A stretch of 13,820 nucleotides of DNA from SM23-73-3 sp964580215 (GTDB lineage Bacteria > Zixibacteria > MSB-5A5 > SM1-73). The notes under the pieces are model-generated. The model did no database searches, was not told the DNA's origin, and saw nothing but the letters and a program-made list of their open reading frames with translations. The position numbers were made by a program, and so were the translations under genes. The stretch is from NCBI GenBank assembly GCA_964580215.1, contig CAZOJT010000062.1, forward strand, positions 1 through 13,820, read 5' to 3'. Below are positions 5,488 through 13,767 of this stretch, piece after piece (position 1 is the first letter of the stretch; each line of letters begins with the position of its first letter).

Positions 5488-5955
5488 CTTCGTTTGTAGA
5501 GCCTCTCAGAGCCTCCTTTTTAAAAACCTCCCCCCCCTCTTGCCAGCCTTCTCCCAAAATAGCCCACCCTCTTCAAAAATTCAAGCCTTTTAACCTTTAA
5601 AAATCTAAATTCCTCCTCACTTAAATAAATCAGTCTACAAATCTGGATACCTTGTGCCTGTACTCTCCAAATTTAAGGGCTGGTGAGTCCCATTCGGTTA
5701 TATGCTCCGATGGATCTAAACTCTTTTTATATAGAGGGAAAACCTCTTTTACTCTTTAATCTTCTTTGAGTTAGATTCCCAACAGATGAAGCAGATTAAA
5801 CGGATAGGTAAAAGAAGGTGGATTTAAACCATCTGTTTCATCTGTTGGGAAACAATTTTTAAAAAGGCAGACTTTAAGACTTTATGAATTCGACGTCAAA
5901 ATATTTTTTCTTCAGGGTTTGATGGCGTGGCGATAATTAGCAAAAACTTCTGCGG
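5488..5955. other. Non-coding stretch with one long inverted repeat
   Basis: No credible gene is present. The stretch from 5500 to 5640 is pyrimidine-rich on the plus strand. The only clear structure is the 76-bp inverted repeat at 5776-5851. Confidence 0.5.
5776..5851. repeat. Long inverted repeat, 21-bp arms with a 34-nt loop
   Basis: Arms 5776-5796 and 5831-5851 match at 20 of 21 positions (start TTCCCAACAGATGAA). Each arm contains an internal near-repeat of CAGATGAA/CAGAT. The plus strand is followed by AACAATTTTTAAAAA, so it could act as a terminator-like hairpin, but no plus-strand gene precedes it. It may instead be a mobile repeat unit. Confidence 0.6.
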
Positions 5956-5988
5956 AAAATAAAAAGGGGTGAGAGTAACTCTCACCCC
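5956..5988 (-). terminator. Intrinsic terminator of the PKD protein/TPR lipoprotein operon
   Basis: GGGGTGAGAG (5966-5975) and CTCTCACCCC (5979-5988) form a perfect 10-bp stem with a 3-nt loop. On the minus strand it is followed by TTTTTATTTT. It lies 43 nt after the TPR gene's stop codon. Confidence 0.9.
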
Positions 5989-6030
5989 AAAACCATATTA
6001 GGAACTTGTTATTCGAGAAAACTTCTTAGA

Positions 6031-6630
6031 TCAGCCGGTAAACAGACTTTCTAATTTGTCTGCCAATTGCTTTCTCCCTTCAGGCGTATTTGGATCCACA
6101 ACAAAGCCAGAATCGAAATATTGCTGGACCATCGTGAGGCTTTGGCTGAATTTGGCGGTCTCATAATAACTGTCTGCCAAAACCAAAGCTAAGTCCAGAT
6201 GATTTATACTGACGTCATGGGAAGAAAAGCTCCAAGAGGGATTAGACGAGAGCACCTCCTCAGCCATATCGATGACATCCTTGAACTTATCCTGCGCATG
6301 ATAAGCCAATGCCAGCCCAGCTTTGGCATCATTCGAATCAGAGACCTTGGCAAGATACGTGACGAAAGCATTTTCTGCCAGCCCGGCATGATTTTGTCTC
6401 AACTCAGCCCAGCCCAATCCTAAATATGCGTCATGGGCGGAGGTGTCCAAGCCGATGGCGGCATTGAAGTCGGCACTGGCACCAGCGTCGTTACCGGCTT
6501 CGAGCTTTGCCCATCCCTGCTTTATCAGCTCCTCGGCAGTTATCTGTTTTTCCTCATCTTTCCCACACCCGTAGACTAAAAGAAGAGAGGAAAGTAAAAC
6601 GGCGATCAACAGAAAGCACCTTTTTTTCAT
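6031..6630 (-). CDS. TPR-repeat lipoprotein
   Basis: The product is 199 aa from the preferred start. The upstream ATG at 6648 would add MKKGVV, but AAAAAAGGAG lies within those codons, 5 nt before the ATG at 6630, and nothing like an RBS precedes 6648. Residues 1-21 are a signal sequence (KKR, then a hydrophobic run) ending in the lipobox VYGC with Cys22, so the protein should be lipid-anchored. The mature part has about four tetratricopeptide-like helical pairs between residues 30 and 180 (e.g. EELIKQGWAKLEAGNDAGAS, AYLGLGWAELRQNHAGLAE). TPR domains bind proteins. The gene lies 58 nt after the giant PKD/beta-helix gene and shares its promoter and terminator, so a role in exporting, holding or assembling that protein is a reasonable inference, not shown. 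No enzyme motif is visible. Confidence 0.88.
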   Translation of the reverse strand: MKKRCFLLIAVLLSSLLLVYGCGKDEEKQITAEELIKQGWAKLEAGNDAGASADFNAAIGLDTSAHDAYLGLGWAELRQNHAGLAENAFVTYLAKVSDSNDAKAGLALAYHAQDKFKDVIDMAEEVLSSNPSWSFSSHDVSINHLDLALVLADSYYETAKFSQSLTMVQQYFDSGFVVDPNTPEGRKQLADKLESLFTG

Positions 6631-6688
6631 AACTACTCCTTTTTTCATCCGTTATTTTAGTTTAGCTAAATCTGCTGTAAAAGCTCTC

Positions 6689-9600
6689 TTACTTTAAGAG
6701 AATCATCTTTTTGGTCTTCAGATAGTTTTGCGCCTTTATCTTATAGAAGTAGATACCTGAAGCCACTTCCCGACCGCCATCGTCTCTGCCATCCCAGAAC
6801 ACCGATTTGTGACCAGCGTCTTGGATCTCGTCCACCAATACCTTCACTTTTTGACCAAGGATGTTGTATATGGTTAGCTTCACCTGTCCGGAAACAGGTA
6901 GATCATATCTTATCTGGGTCTCCGGGTTGAAGGGATTGGGGTAGTTCTGGAAAAGCTGGTAGGTTTTGGGTATCCCGGTGATATGCTTCCCTGTGGCATC
7001 ATAAATCAGTCTGTAAACACCTAAACTTTTAACCTTTGCACAGACTGAATTTCCATCCAAAAAGCTTTCCAGTTTGTTCCACTTCCCATCTTCATATTTA
7101 TAAACTGAGAACAGAGTTTTGTCTTTGTCCTTCAGATCGAGATTGCCCAATAATGGGAAACTTATGATCAGATCCTTTTCAAACGAGATTGAAGGACCCA
7201 ATTGGTAAGCTTCTCCGAATGTCGTCATCTCTTGTTTTTCTTTAAACTGATACCGGGAATCTTCGGAGACGGAGATGCAGGTGGCATATATCTCCTCCTT
7301 TACCGAGGCTTCGGGGAAAAGCACCTGCACCTTTTTGTCATAGCTGACCAATTTGCCCACCTTGCCTGCTCCTATAAACTCCACGCTGAAGTTCCGGGTG
7401 GCAATGGTGTCCCTCTCCACAACAGAGCTGGCAAAAACTGAGATATCAGCAATTCCGCTGGCGGTAAAAACAAACCTTCCTCGATAGGTCCCAGAAGAAA
7501 TGGGGACAAAAAACACCGGGCTGGGTTGATGAGCTCCGATGGTCACCCAAGCAACTGGTGGAGCTTTTAAGGCAATGTCTGTATTCACGATAAAGTGAGC
7601 CACCGCAGTTGCCACCGGATTCTGGAATAAAGAGAGCGAAACCATTCCCAAGCGCTTCACCGTATCACATGACTGGAAGTATATGAGCGATCCAATATCG
7701 GGGCAAACCGAGTCTCCAAGGCAGGGAGAAGAGCACTCGAATCTGAAATCGCCGAAATCCGGGTCGATCAGACGAGGGAAGTCGTAGATATTATCAGAGG
7801 TATTCCCCGAGACTTGATATAACGTCCCGCCCCGGTTATCCCAGAAATCGTTGCATTGAATCCCCAAATTTTTCCTGAAGCCTCTGGTGGCAGAAGGAGC
7901 AAGTTGCGCCCCAAGATCGGCGATAGCGCCGCCGGTGGAGTCACTTGATATATTGCCGAAAAAGATGTTGCTCCTTATCTGAGGAGTGGAGAAGTACCGG
8001 CAACATATAGCCCCGCCCGAGAGCTTGCTCTGATTTTTATAAAAGATATTGCTGATGATGTCAGGTGAGCTCTGGTTGCAATCGATTCCCCCGCCTTTTG
8101 CCCCGGCAGAGTTATGGGAGATCAAGTTTCCCTGAATTATCGGATAAGCATAGGTGGAGTCAACTTTGACGGTAAGTACGGCTATGTTAGTGTCCTGAGC
8201 TGGAGGTTGCTCCACTGACAGGGTATCGTTAACCAACACCTCAAACTTATAGGTTCCGACGCTGTAAGGGATGAACTTGGCTATGGGCTGGTCAGCATCC
8301 ACTATCACAGGTTCTTCGGCACCTGCCGGCTTATCTTTCACTCTCCAGCTGAACGTAAGCCCTCCCGCATCCGAAGAATCAGGGTGTTGAAACACAGCAG
8401 AATCAGGATCATAAGAGGCTGAAGCGTCTAAATTCACCGTATCTCCTTCAGAGGCATGATCCCTGTTAACCACTTTTGCAATCGGAAGCTGATTTGCCAC
8501 CACAATTACCTCGTCCGATTCACTCAAACAAAAGTGATCGTTCACTATCAACTCAAGTTTGTAGACCCCAGAGACACTGGCTTTGAAGTAAATGGACTGA
8601 ACCGTATCTGAAGGCTCATCTGTTTCAGTTGAATATATGGTAACCCCAGAGATGGGGCCGTAGATCTTCCAATTATATTTTAGCGAATTCCTTTGATCAG
8701 GATTGATCTCAAATCCGGTGCCGGTAAGGTAAGCCCTGGTTCCCGGACGGAGCAGGGTGTCCTGACCCGCATCTGCAAATGGGCAGGCTTGAATTGAAAA
8801 GAAAACCGAATCATAGTTTTCGCTCATGACTCCATAAGAATCTCTTACCCTCAGGCGGAATTTCAAGAGCCCTTCATAGCCAAAGAAAAAAGGTTGAATG
8901 GCTTGCTCTGGATCTAAGGAGTCCACGCTAAAACTCAAGCATTTTATTCCTTCTTTGGTGGGATAACACCATTCAACCGGCTCCCATAAGAAATATTTAA
9001 CCTGATCACCTTGGTCTGGATCATAGGAGGAAGAGGCATCCAGAATCATGGTATCCGAAGTGGTGAACCCAACCAGGGTGTCTCCGTATAGGGGGTCATC
9101 CTGACAGAATGCCACCGGAGGTCGGGAGATTGTTACCTGGACGGTGGCGGAGTCTGCACCCATAGAATCAGAAACCCTTAATTGGAATTCATACGTTCCC
9201 AGATAGGTGGAATCCTCGGTAACAAAATAAGCTTTAACCGAATCGGGATCCTCAATCGTGACAGAGACAGGACCGGAGAGCTGAGTCCAGTGGTAAGTTA
9301 AAACATCACCAGGATTGATGTCGCAACTTTCAGACCCATCCAGCCGGCAAGTATCCCCGATTCCCCCACCCCCCGCTTCCCCCGCGTCCGCATGAGGGGG
9401 ATACTGCACATTGATGGTTATGGTGTCTGAATAATTGTCTGCGTGAGGCACATAAGCATCTATAACCTGCAAATAGACTTCTATTATCCCTAGTTTACTT
9501 AACTCCGTGATCGCTAGGAAGCAAGTGTCGTTGTTGCTGAGATAATTAGGAGAACCTGATGGCTCTCTCCAGCATTCAAAATCTCTCAAATACTGCCACT

Positions 9601-10972
9601 TATAACGCCAAATATAGTCTCCGCTTGCGCTATCTGGATCCCAGGAGCCGGTGCCATCAAAGACGAGCGTGTCCCCCGGCAAATATTTGTCCCTCTGGAT
9701 GATGGTATCCTTTTTGGCATACCAACTGACAACAGCCACCGGAGGTTCGTTTTGCGTAGGTTTAGCCATTGGGCCAGGATCAGTAGGAGAAGAAACATCA
9801 GTAGCATCCCTGGGATTGAGCGAATTTTTCATCTCGTCTTCGCTCATCTTCAAGCGCGATTTTGAGGGAGAAGGTGATTCTTTTATTTCAGCACCAGATT
9901 CGGACTTTTCTGAAGACGCTTTCTTTTTGTTTTCTCCCTTTTGCTCATCCGGACTTAAGCCTGCGGATTTTCCCACCTTGATCTTGATGGAATAGAAACA
10001 TTGGATCGCCCCACCTGAGCCTTTAGCGGAATTGTTGGTGATTATGTTGTGGAGAATGTTTGGTGCCGCCGAGTTAATGAAGATTCCACCCCCATCATCC
10101 TCTGTTTGATTTCCCGTGATCACATTATAAACAATGGTAGGGCTGGAACCCTCATCGCAAAATATACCTCCTCCGTTGATTTTCTCAGCACCTCCTATAT
10201 CAGCTTTGGTGCCTGTGCCACCTCGGATGATGAATCCCATTAAGGCGGAGCTTGAGTCCACACCGGAGGCGAAATAAACCACACTTCCCTTCTCTTCTCC
10301 GCGAGTCAACTTGCTTCCGTCAATTATGGTTTTATTTATGATAGTTGTATCAATGGAATCCGGGTTAGCACAGCAGTTGCTGGTCACGAGCAGATTCTTC
10401 TTATAAAATCTCAGGTTCTCGTAATAAATTCCCTCCTCAACTAAGACCACATCTCCTGATGCCGCCCAGACAATTCCCTCCTGAATAGTGGGAAGATCGG
10501 TGGGGATGTGGAAAACGGTGGCGGTAGTATAAAAGAAGGTGAAATGTGGACCGAAATCCTGCCAGTAAGTTATTGTCGTATCTATGATTACCGAATCCAC
10601 CTCCCGGGTTGTCTGCGAATCCACCTCCACCCTCATAGTCCAGTAATAAGCCTGCCACTCCACTAAAGGAGTAATGCCATCATAAACCGTGCTATCTTCC
10701 GAACCTTCGATGGTTGAATCTTCCCAGACGATGGAAGTGAAATTGGGATCCAGAGCCAACTTAATGTGGAACCTGCTGGGTGTCTCTTCTTCTGGTTTGT
10801 TCTTATCAACCTTCCACTTGAATGTTGGAGTTGCAGTGATAATCTTGGTTGAATCACCGGGGGAGGTCAAATTGACCTCAGTCAGCGCTTTTGCCTCCCG
10901 AGTAGTCGGGCCAAGTGACCATATAGAGATTGCCAGCAAAAGCAAGATACAAAAACAAACTGAACGTTTCAT
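6689..10972 (-). CDS. Giant secreted beta-helix/PKD-domain protein with C-terminal FlgD-like sorting domain
   Basis: The product is 1427 aa from ATG 10972, chosen over GTG 10978 because GGAG lies 7 nt before the ATG and only 1 nt before the GTG. Numbers below count from GTG; subtract 2 for ATG. Residues 1-31 are a signal peptide with a likely AKA cleavage site. About 36-150 is an FN3-like beta domain. 155-330 is the first half of a right-handed parallel beta-helix, with GGGIF...SPTI.YN.ITGN repeats. 331-410 is a charged, low-complexity linker. 411-940 carries five PKD-like domains (DASSSYDPD-type motifs at 440, 547, 648, 753 and 851). 945-1100 is the second half of the beta-helix. Two beta domains follow, and 1332-1429 is a FlgD-like/T9SS type A-like domain (YPNPFNPETQIRYDLP ... 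GIYFYKIKA). Surface adhesion or carbohydrate binding is inferred; no catalytic residues were identified. Confidence 0.9.
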   Translation of the reverse strand: MKRSVCFCILLLLAISIWSLGPTTREAKALTEVNLTSPGDSTKIITATPTFKWKVDKNKPEEETPSRFHIKLALDPNFTSIVWEDSTIEGSEDSTVYDGITPLVEWQAYYWTMRVEVDSQTTREVDSVIIDTTITYWQDFGPHFTFFYTTATVFHIPTDLPTIQEGIVWAASGDVVLVEEGIYYENLRFYKKNLLVTSNCCANPDSIDTTIINKTIIDGSKLTRGEEKGSVVYFASGVDSSSALMGFIIRGGTGTKADIGGAEKINGGGIFCDEGSSPTIVYNVITGNQTEDDGGGIFINSAAPNILHNIITNNSAKGSGGAIQCFYSIKIKVGKSAGLSPDEQKGENKKKASSEKSESGAEIKESPSPSKSRLKMSEDEMKNSLNPRDATDVSSPTDPGPMAKPTQNEPPVAVVSWYAKKDTIIQRDKYLPGDTLVFDGTGSWDPDSASGDYIWRYKWQYLRDFECWREPSGSPNYLSNNDTCFLAITELSKLGIIEVYLQVIDAYVPHADNYSDTITINVQYPPHADAGEAGGGGIGDTCRLDGSESCDINPGDVLTYHWTQLSGPVSVTIEDPDSVKAYFVTEDSTYLGTYEFQLRVSDSMGADSATVQVTISRPPVAFCQDDPLYGDTLVGFTTSDTMILDASSSYDPDQGDQVKYFLWEPVEWCYPTKEGIKCLSFSVDSLDPEQAIQPFFFGYEGLLKFRLRVRDSYGVMSENYDSVFFSIQACPFADAGQDTLLRPGTRAYLTGTGFEINPDQRNSLKYNWKIYGPISGVTIYSTETDEPSDTVQSIYFKASVSGVYKLELIVNDHFCLSESDEVIVVANQLPIAKVVNRDHASEGDTVNLDASASYDPDSAVFQHPDSSDAGGLTFSWRVKDKPAGAEEPVIVDADQPIAKFIPYSVGTYKFEVLVNDTLSVEQPPAQDTNIAVLTVKVDSTYAYPIIQGNLISHNSAGAKGGGIDCNQSSPDIISNIFYKNQSKLSGGAICCRYFSTPQIRSNIFFGNISSDSTGGAIADLGAQLAPSATRGFRKNLGIQCNDFWDNRGGTLYQVSGNTSDNIYDFPRLIDPDFGDFRFECSSPCLGDSVCPDIGSLIYFQSCDTVKRLGMVSLSLFQNPVATAVAHFIVNTDIALKAPPVAWVTIGAHQPSPVFFVPISSGTYRGRFVFTASGIADISVFASSVVERDTIATRNFSVEFIGAGKVGKLVSYDKKVQVLFPEASVKEEIYATCISVSEDSRYQFKEKQEMTTFGEAYQLGPSISFEKDLIISFPLLGNLDLKDKDKTLFSVYKYEDGKWNKLESFLDGNSVCAKVKSLGVYRLIYDATGKHITGIPKTYQLFQNYPNPFNPETQIRYDLPVSGQVKLTIYNILGQKVKVLVDEIQDAGHKSVFWDGRDDGGREVASGIYFYKIKAQNYLKTKKMILLK
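9355..9383 (-). other. G-quadruplex-capable G-run cluster inside the PKD gene
   Basis: On the coding strand four G-runs (5, 6, 5 and 4 Gs) are separated by 4, 1 and 4 nt, which fits the classical G4 pattern. It encodes GEAGGGGIGD at the start of the second PKD domain, where relatives usually have a GEDQTV-like loop. Folding is predicted only from the pattern. Confidence 0.5.
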
Positions 10973-11005
10973 AACCACTCTCCTTTAATTTTAATTTTTC
11001 ATCTT

Positions 11006-11032
11006 GAGAAGGAAAAAACTTTTTCCCTTCTC
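11006..11032 (-). promoter_or_regulatory. 5' leader hairpin of the giant-protein operon
   Basis: GAGAAGG and CCTTCTC arms, extended by A-runs and T-runs, form a hairpin close to the predicted transcript start and about 35 nt before the start codon. It could stabilise the mRNA 5' end; no riboswitch or attenuator alternative fold was seen. Confidence 0.45.
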
Positions 11033-11045
11033 ATTTGATTCTGTA

Positions 11046-11074
11046 ATTATAAACTCCTCTTTGGGTGATGTCAA
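11046..11074 (-). promoter_or_regulatory. Perfect-consensus sigma-70 promoter
   Basis: On the minus strand TTGACA (11074-11069), a 17-bp spacer and TATAAT (11051-11046) form an exact consensus with optimal spacing. The start codon of the giant gene lies about 75 nt downstream. It implies strong expression under the housekeeping sigma factor. Confidence 0.88.
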
Positions 11075-11704
11075 GGATTTTTAGAATTTTTTTCGAAAAG
11101 CTCAAAAAAAACTTACTGCGCTCAATTTATATATCCTCACTTGGGAAAAAGAATATTCTGGTTGGTGACGCAGGACAAATTCAAGGCTTGATTTTTGGAG
11201 TAGATGACCAAGATATTCAGAAAGCTCAGCAATTCACCCGCTAACCCCCTGCTCGCTTTTTTGTGGCTAAAGGGAGGAAAGGGAACTTCATTTCATGACA
11301 GTTGGGATGTGCTTCGATTTGCATGACATAATTCGAATCAAGAATTATACTAACCATATCATAAAATGTGGCAGACGGTGTTGTCGGAATTGGCTTCCAA
11401 TTTCTATTTATTAGAGTCCTCTTGTAGGATTCTACGGAAAGGCGCCGGCTGTACTTTCAAAATAGTTTTTCATGCTTTTCTCTCTCCCCGCGGGCTAAAA
11501 TCTGCGGCCACCCCCTCCCTTAATAAAATCTTTTTCACCTCTATTCTCTGAATTTCAGGCAACGTCTAACGTTTTTCCTATTGTAAAAATGGGATGAGAA
11601 AAGTTCAAAAGTTCAAAGGTTTAAAGGTTCAATCGATATGTGGGTGGGGATGGACTGTTTTCAGAGGATGTGGGTAAAGATTTGAGAAGAGCAATGCAAG
11701 GTGT
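11075..11704. other. Intergenic region without a recognised gene
   Basis: A 58-codon plus-strand frame (11068-11244, ending NILVGDAGQIQGLIFGVDDQ...) is the only stretch with somewhat protein-like composition. Its ATG overlaps the opposing promoter and it has no RBS, so it is not called. An 8-bp tandem repeat lies at 11601-11632. Otherwise nothing was seen. Confidence 0.45.
11601..11632. repeat. Four tandem 8-bp units (RAGTTCAA-like)
   Basis: The units are AAGTTCAA, AAGTTCAA, AGGTTTAA and AGGTTCAA. It is a short simple repeat about 70 nt beyond the 3' end of the 216-aa gene. Confidence 0.7.
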
Positions 11705-12355
11705 TCATGCCGGTTGATCTGAAGAATTCTGACGATGCTCTCTGACCAACGAGAGAATGTTTGACAAATTGGCGTGGATATTAGAAAGAACCTTGGCGAA
11801 ATGCTTCAACAGTTCAGCATACTGCCATTTGATGCTGAACGCCTCCATTGGGAGTTCAAGTAGCTCAAGGAGGATCTTTTTATAAATCTCGTCTATGTAT
11901 CTCAGAACCAAATAGGGATATTCCGGGATATTCACATCCGGAAGTTCTCCCCGGCTGAGCCTTTCCTTGTAGTTTTCAATCTTTTCCAAAAGCACGGTGC
12001 CAAAACACCAGGGGGTCATAATCACCGCCAGAGTGGAATCATCTCCATAGTAACCATACACGTTTTTCAAAACTACTTCAACTATGATTTTTCTGGCACA
12101 ATAGTATGCACCGGTCTCCTCACATCTTGGATCGCAACGGTCCATCTTCTCCCTTAGGCTTCCCAACTCGCTTAAACACCTTCTTTCTATCCCTTCCAGA
12201 AAGGTATAAAAATCCTCGAAGTAGACTTTAACGCCTTCATTTACCGTGTAGATGTAATATCCACCCTCATCTTTTTTCACTTTGGGTTCCTTGATCTTTT
12301 TTAATTTCTCGCTGGAAAATCCCCTTTTTATGCCGATACTCAGAGTCTTTTCCAT
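11705..12355 (-). CDS. Hypothetical protein with a cysteine cluster
   Basis: The product is 216 aa and I do not recognise a family. It has no signal peptide or membrane segment, so it is probably cytosolic. The N-terminus is lysine-rich (residues 1-30), followed by a beta-like segment (GGYYIYTVNEGVKVYF, about 31-46) and a mostly helical remainder. Cysteines fall at 60, 74, 78, 86 and 117; C74-x3-C78-x7-C86 could bind a metal, although no histidine lies close by. The C-terminal 60 residues look like one or two long amphipathic helices. An AAAGGA sequence lies about 9 nt before ATG 12355. Codon use and composition resemble the neighbouring genes. It stands between two gaps of about 290 and 700 bp, so it is probably transcribed alone, or together with the desulfhydrase gene upstream. 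Confidence 0.75.
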   Translation of the reverse strand: MEKTLSIGIKRGFSSEKLKKIKEPKVKKDEGGYYIYTVNEGVKVYFEDFYTFLEGIERRCLSELGSLREKMDRCDPRCEETGAYYCARKIIVEVVLKNVYGYYGDDSTLAVIMTPWCFGTVLLEKIENYKERLSRGELPDVNIPEYPYLVLRYIDEIYKKILLELLELPMEAFSIKWQYAELLKHFAKVLSNIHANLSNILSLVREHRQNSSDQPA

Positions 12356-12645
12356 ATCTTGATCCTTTCCCTAAAAAGCTTTGATTCTCACCCCACAGAA
12401 AAGCAAAAAATATGCCCCTGATCAGAGGGTAAGGATGAAAAAAGGATTTCAGGTTAAGTCTTGACGAATCATAGATTAGTAGAAAACCGGACGATAGATT
12501 GAATAAGCCTAAAAGAGAGCCTATTATGCAACCGAGTGCATATTCTTCGCAAAATTCTCTGCTAATTGAGCGGAGAGGATTTTTTTAGTTTTTCTATTCT
12601 AAGAAAGGGAAAAGCGGAGGAACCCTTTGAGTTTTTTGCTTTAAC
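12356..12645. other. Intergenic spacer between the hypothetical gene and the desulfhydrase gene
   Basis: No gene is present. A weak hairpin (CTCTGC with GCGGAG, about 12560-12578) flanked by a T-rich tract may end transcription of the desulfhydrase gene. No confident promoter was found for the downstream gene. Confidence 0.35.
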
Positions 12646-13647
12646 TTAGGTATCGCCTCTCAAGAAGAATTTTTCTTTAATCGGAAAAAGTCCGAAGCCT
12701 CCGCCAGTGTGAAGAAAAAGGATTTTATCCTGTGAGGAGAAATTGCCTTTTTTGATCTGGTCTAACAGACCATACATGGCTTTGCCGGTGTAAACCGGAT
12801 CCAAGATTATTCCGGCGTTTTCAGCCACAGATTTAATCACATCCAGTTCCTCTTTTCTGCTCTTAGCATACCCTTTCCCTACATACCCATCGATTATCCG
12901 GATTTGCTCTTTTTTAAGTTCAACGTCCAGATGAAACTTCTGTTTTGCAACCGTTATCAGATTATAGATTCGATCAACAAAAAGCTGGGCAGTGTCTTTG
13001 ACATTGATTCCATGGATTTCCACATCCCACTTTAACATTTTAGATCCCAACCACAGTCCGGCATAGGTTCCCCCTGATCCCACAGCAGTGACTATCTTGT
13101 TTATTTTAAGTTTCATTTCCTCCAGTTGTTTTTTTATCTCCACACAGGCTTTTATATATCCCCACACTCCCAGCTCGTTGGAGGCGCCCTCAGGAATTAT
13201 ATAAGGTCTTTTGCCCGCGGCCTTCAATTGGGAGGAAAGCTCAGACATAATCGAATCGATCTGTTCATACTGATCTGGTGGGATATATTTGATCTTCGCA
13301 TTGACCAATTTACTTAAGAATAAATTCCCGTCAAGCTGGGGAGGATCATCCCCGAAAAGAACCAGATAACTCCTAAGCCCAAATTGAGCCCCCAGGATGG
13401 CGACGGCGCGAGCGTGGTTGGATTGAAACCCACCACAGGTAATCAAGCTGTCAGCCCTTTCTTTTAAGGCATCAAAAAGGAGGAGCTCCAATTTTCGGAC
13501 CTTGTTTCCTGAGAGAGAAAATCCGGTAAGGTCATCCCTCTTTATAAAAATCTTTAAGCTTGAGGGAAGTTGGGGGAAGCTTGAAAGCTTCTGGATGGGG
13601 GTGGGCTTTACGGCGACGTTTACACTTTCAGGAAACTGTATGGTCAT
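12646..13647 (-). CDS. dcyD: D-cysteine desulfhydrase (ACC deaminase-family PLP enzyme)
   Basis: The product is 333 aa, full length for the fold type II PLP family that contains D-cysteine desulfhydrase and 1-aminocyclopropane-1-carboxylate (ACC) deaminase. Visible motifs are SGNKVRKLE with the PLP lysine K49, CGGFQSNHARA (S75-N76-H77), the phosphate-binding loop GSGGTYAG (190-197), DPVYTGKAMYGL with the stacking tyrosine Y286, and LHTGGGFGLF. In ACC deaminases the residue after that tyrosine is Glu and the HxGG position is Leu; here they are T287 and T314, the pattern of D-cysteine desulfhydrases. The reaction is D-cysteine to pyruvate, hydrogen sulfide and ammonia, in the cytosol. ATG 13647 fits the family N-terminus, but no clear Shine-Dalgarno sequence precedes it. 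The symbol is by analogy. Confidence 0.88.
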   Translation of the reverse strand: MTIQFPESVNVAVKPTPIQKLSSFPQLPSSLKIFIKRDDLTGFSLSGNKVRKLELLLFDALKERADSLITCGGFQSNHARAVAILGAQFGLRSYLVLFGDDPPQLDGNLFLSKLVNAKIKYIPPDQYEQIDSIMSELSSQLKAAGKRPYIIPEGASNELGVWGYIKACVEIKKQLEEMKLKINKIVTAVGSGGTYAGLWLGSKMLKWDVEIHGINVKDTAQLFVDRIYNLITVAKQKFHLDVELKKEQIRIIDGYVGKGYAKSRKEELDVIKSVAENAGIILDPVYTGKAMYGLLDQIKKGNFSSQDKILFLHTGGGFGLFPIKEKFFLRGDT

Positions 13648-13746
13648 ATGTTATAAACCGGCGGTGAAAGATCAGAATAATTTCATTTACCTCGTAAAAA
13701 CAGATATTCTTTAAAATAATCCAATAAATAGGTGGAGGCAAGATAA

Positions 13747-13766
13747 ATGTGTGGTTTCCCACACAT
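13747..13766. repeat. Short perfect hairpin next to the second MITE copy
   Basis: ATGTGTGG and CCACACAT pair perfectly around TTTC. It ends one base before the MITE left end and about 100 bp upstream of the desulfhydrase start. It could be an operator or part of the mobile repeat. Confidence 0.4.
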
Positions 13767-13767
13767 A

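Noticed and set aside
5776..5851. Integron attC site
   Set aside because: There are no integrase-type core sites (no GTTRRRY at the arm ends) and no gene cassettes around it.
9651..10243. Plus-strand frames opposite the PKD gene
   Set aside because: They are antisense shadows of a clearly real gene.
10976..10978. GTG as start of the giant protein
   Set aside because: It lies 1 nt from the Shine-Dalgarno sequence; the ATG at 10972 has proper spacing.
11068..11244. 58-codon plus-strand frame ending in a protein-like stretch (NILVGDAGQIQGLIFGVDDQ)
   Set aside because: Its ATG overlaps the perfect promoter on the other strand, it has no RBS, and I cannot match it to a family. It could be a gene remnant, but this is unsupported.
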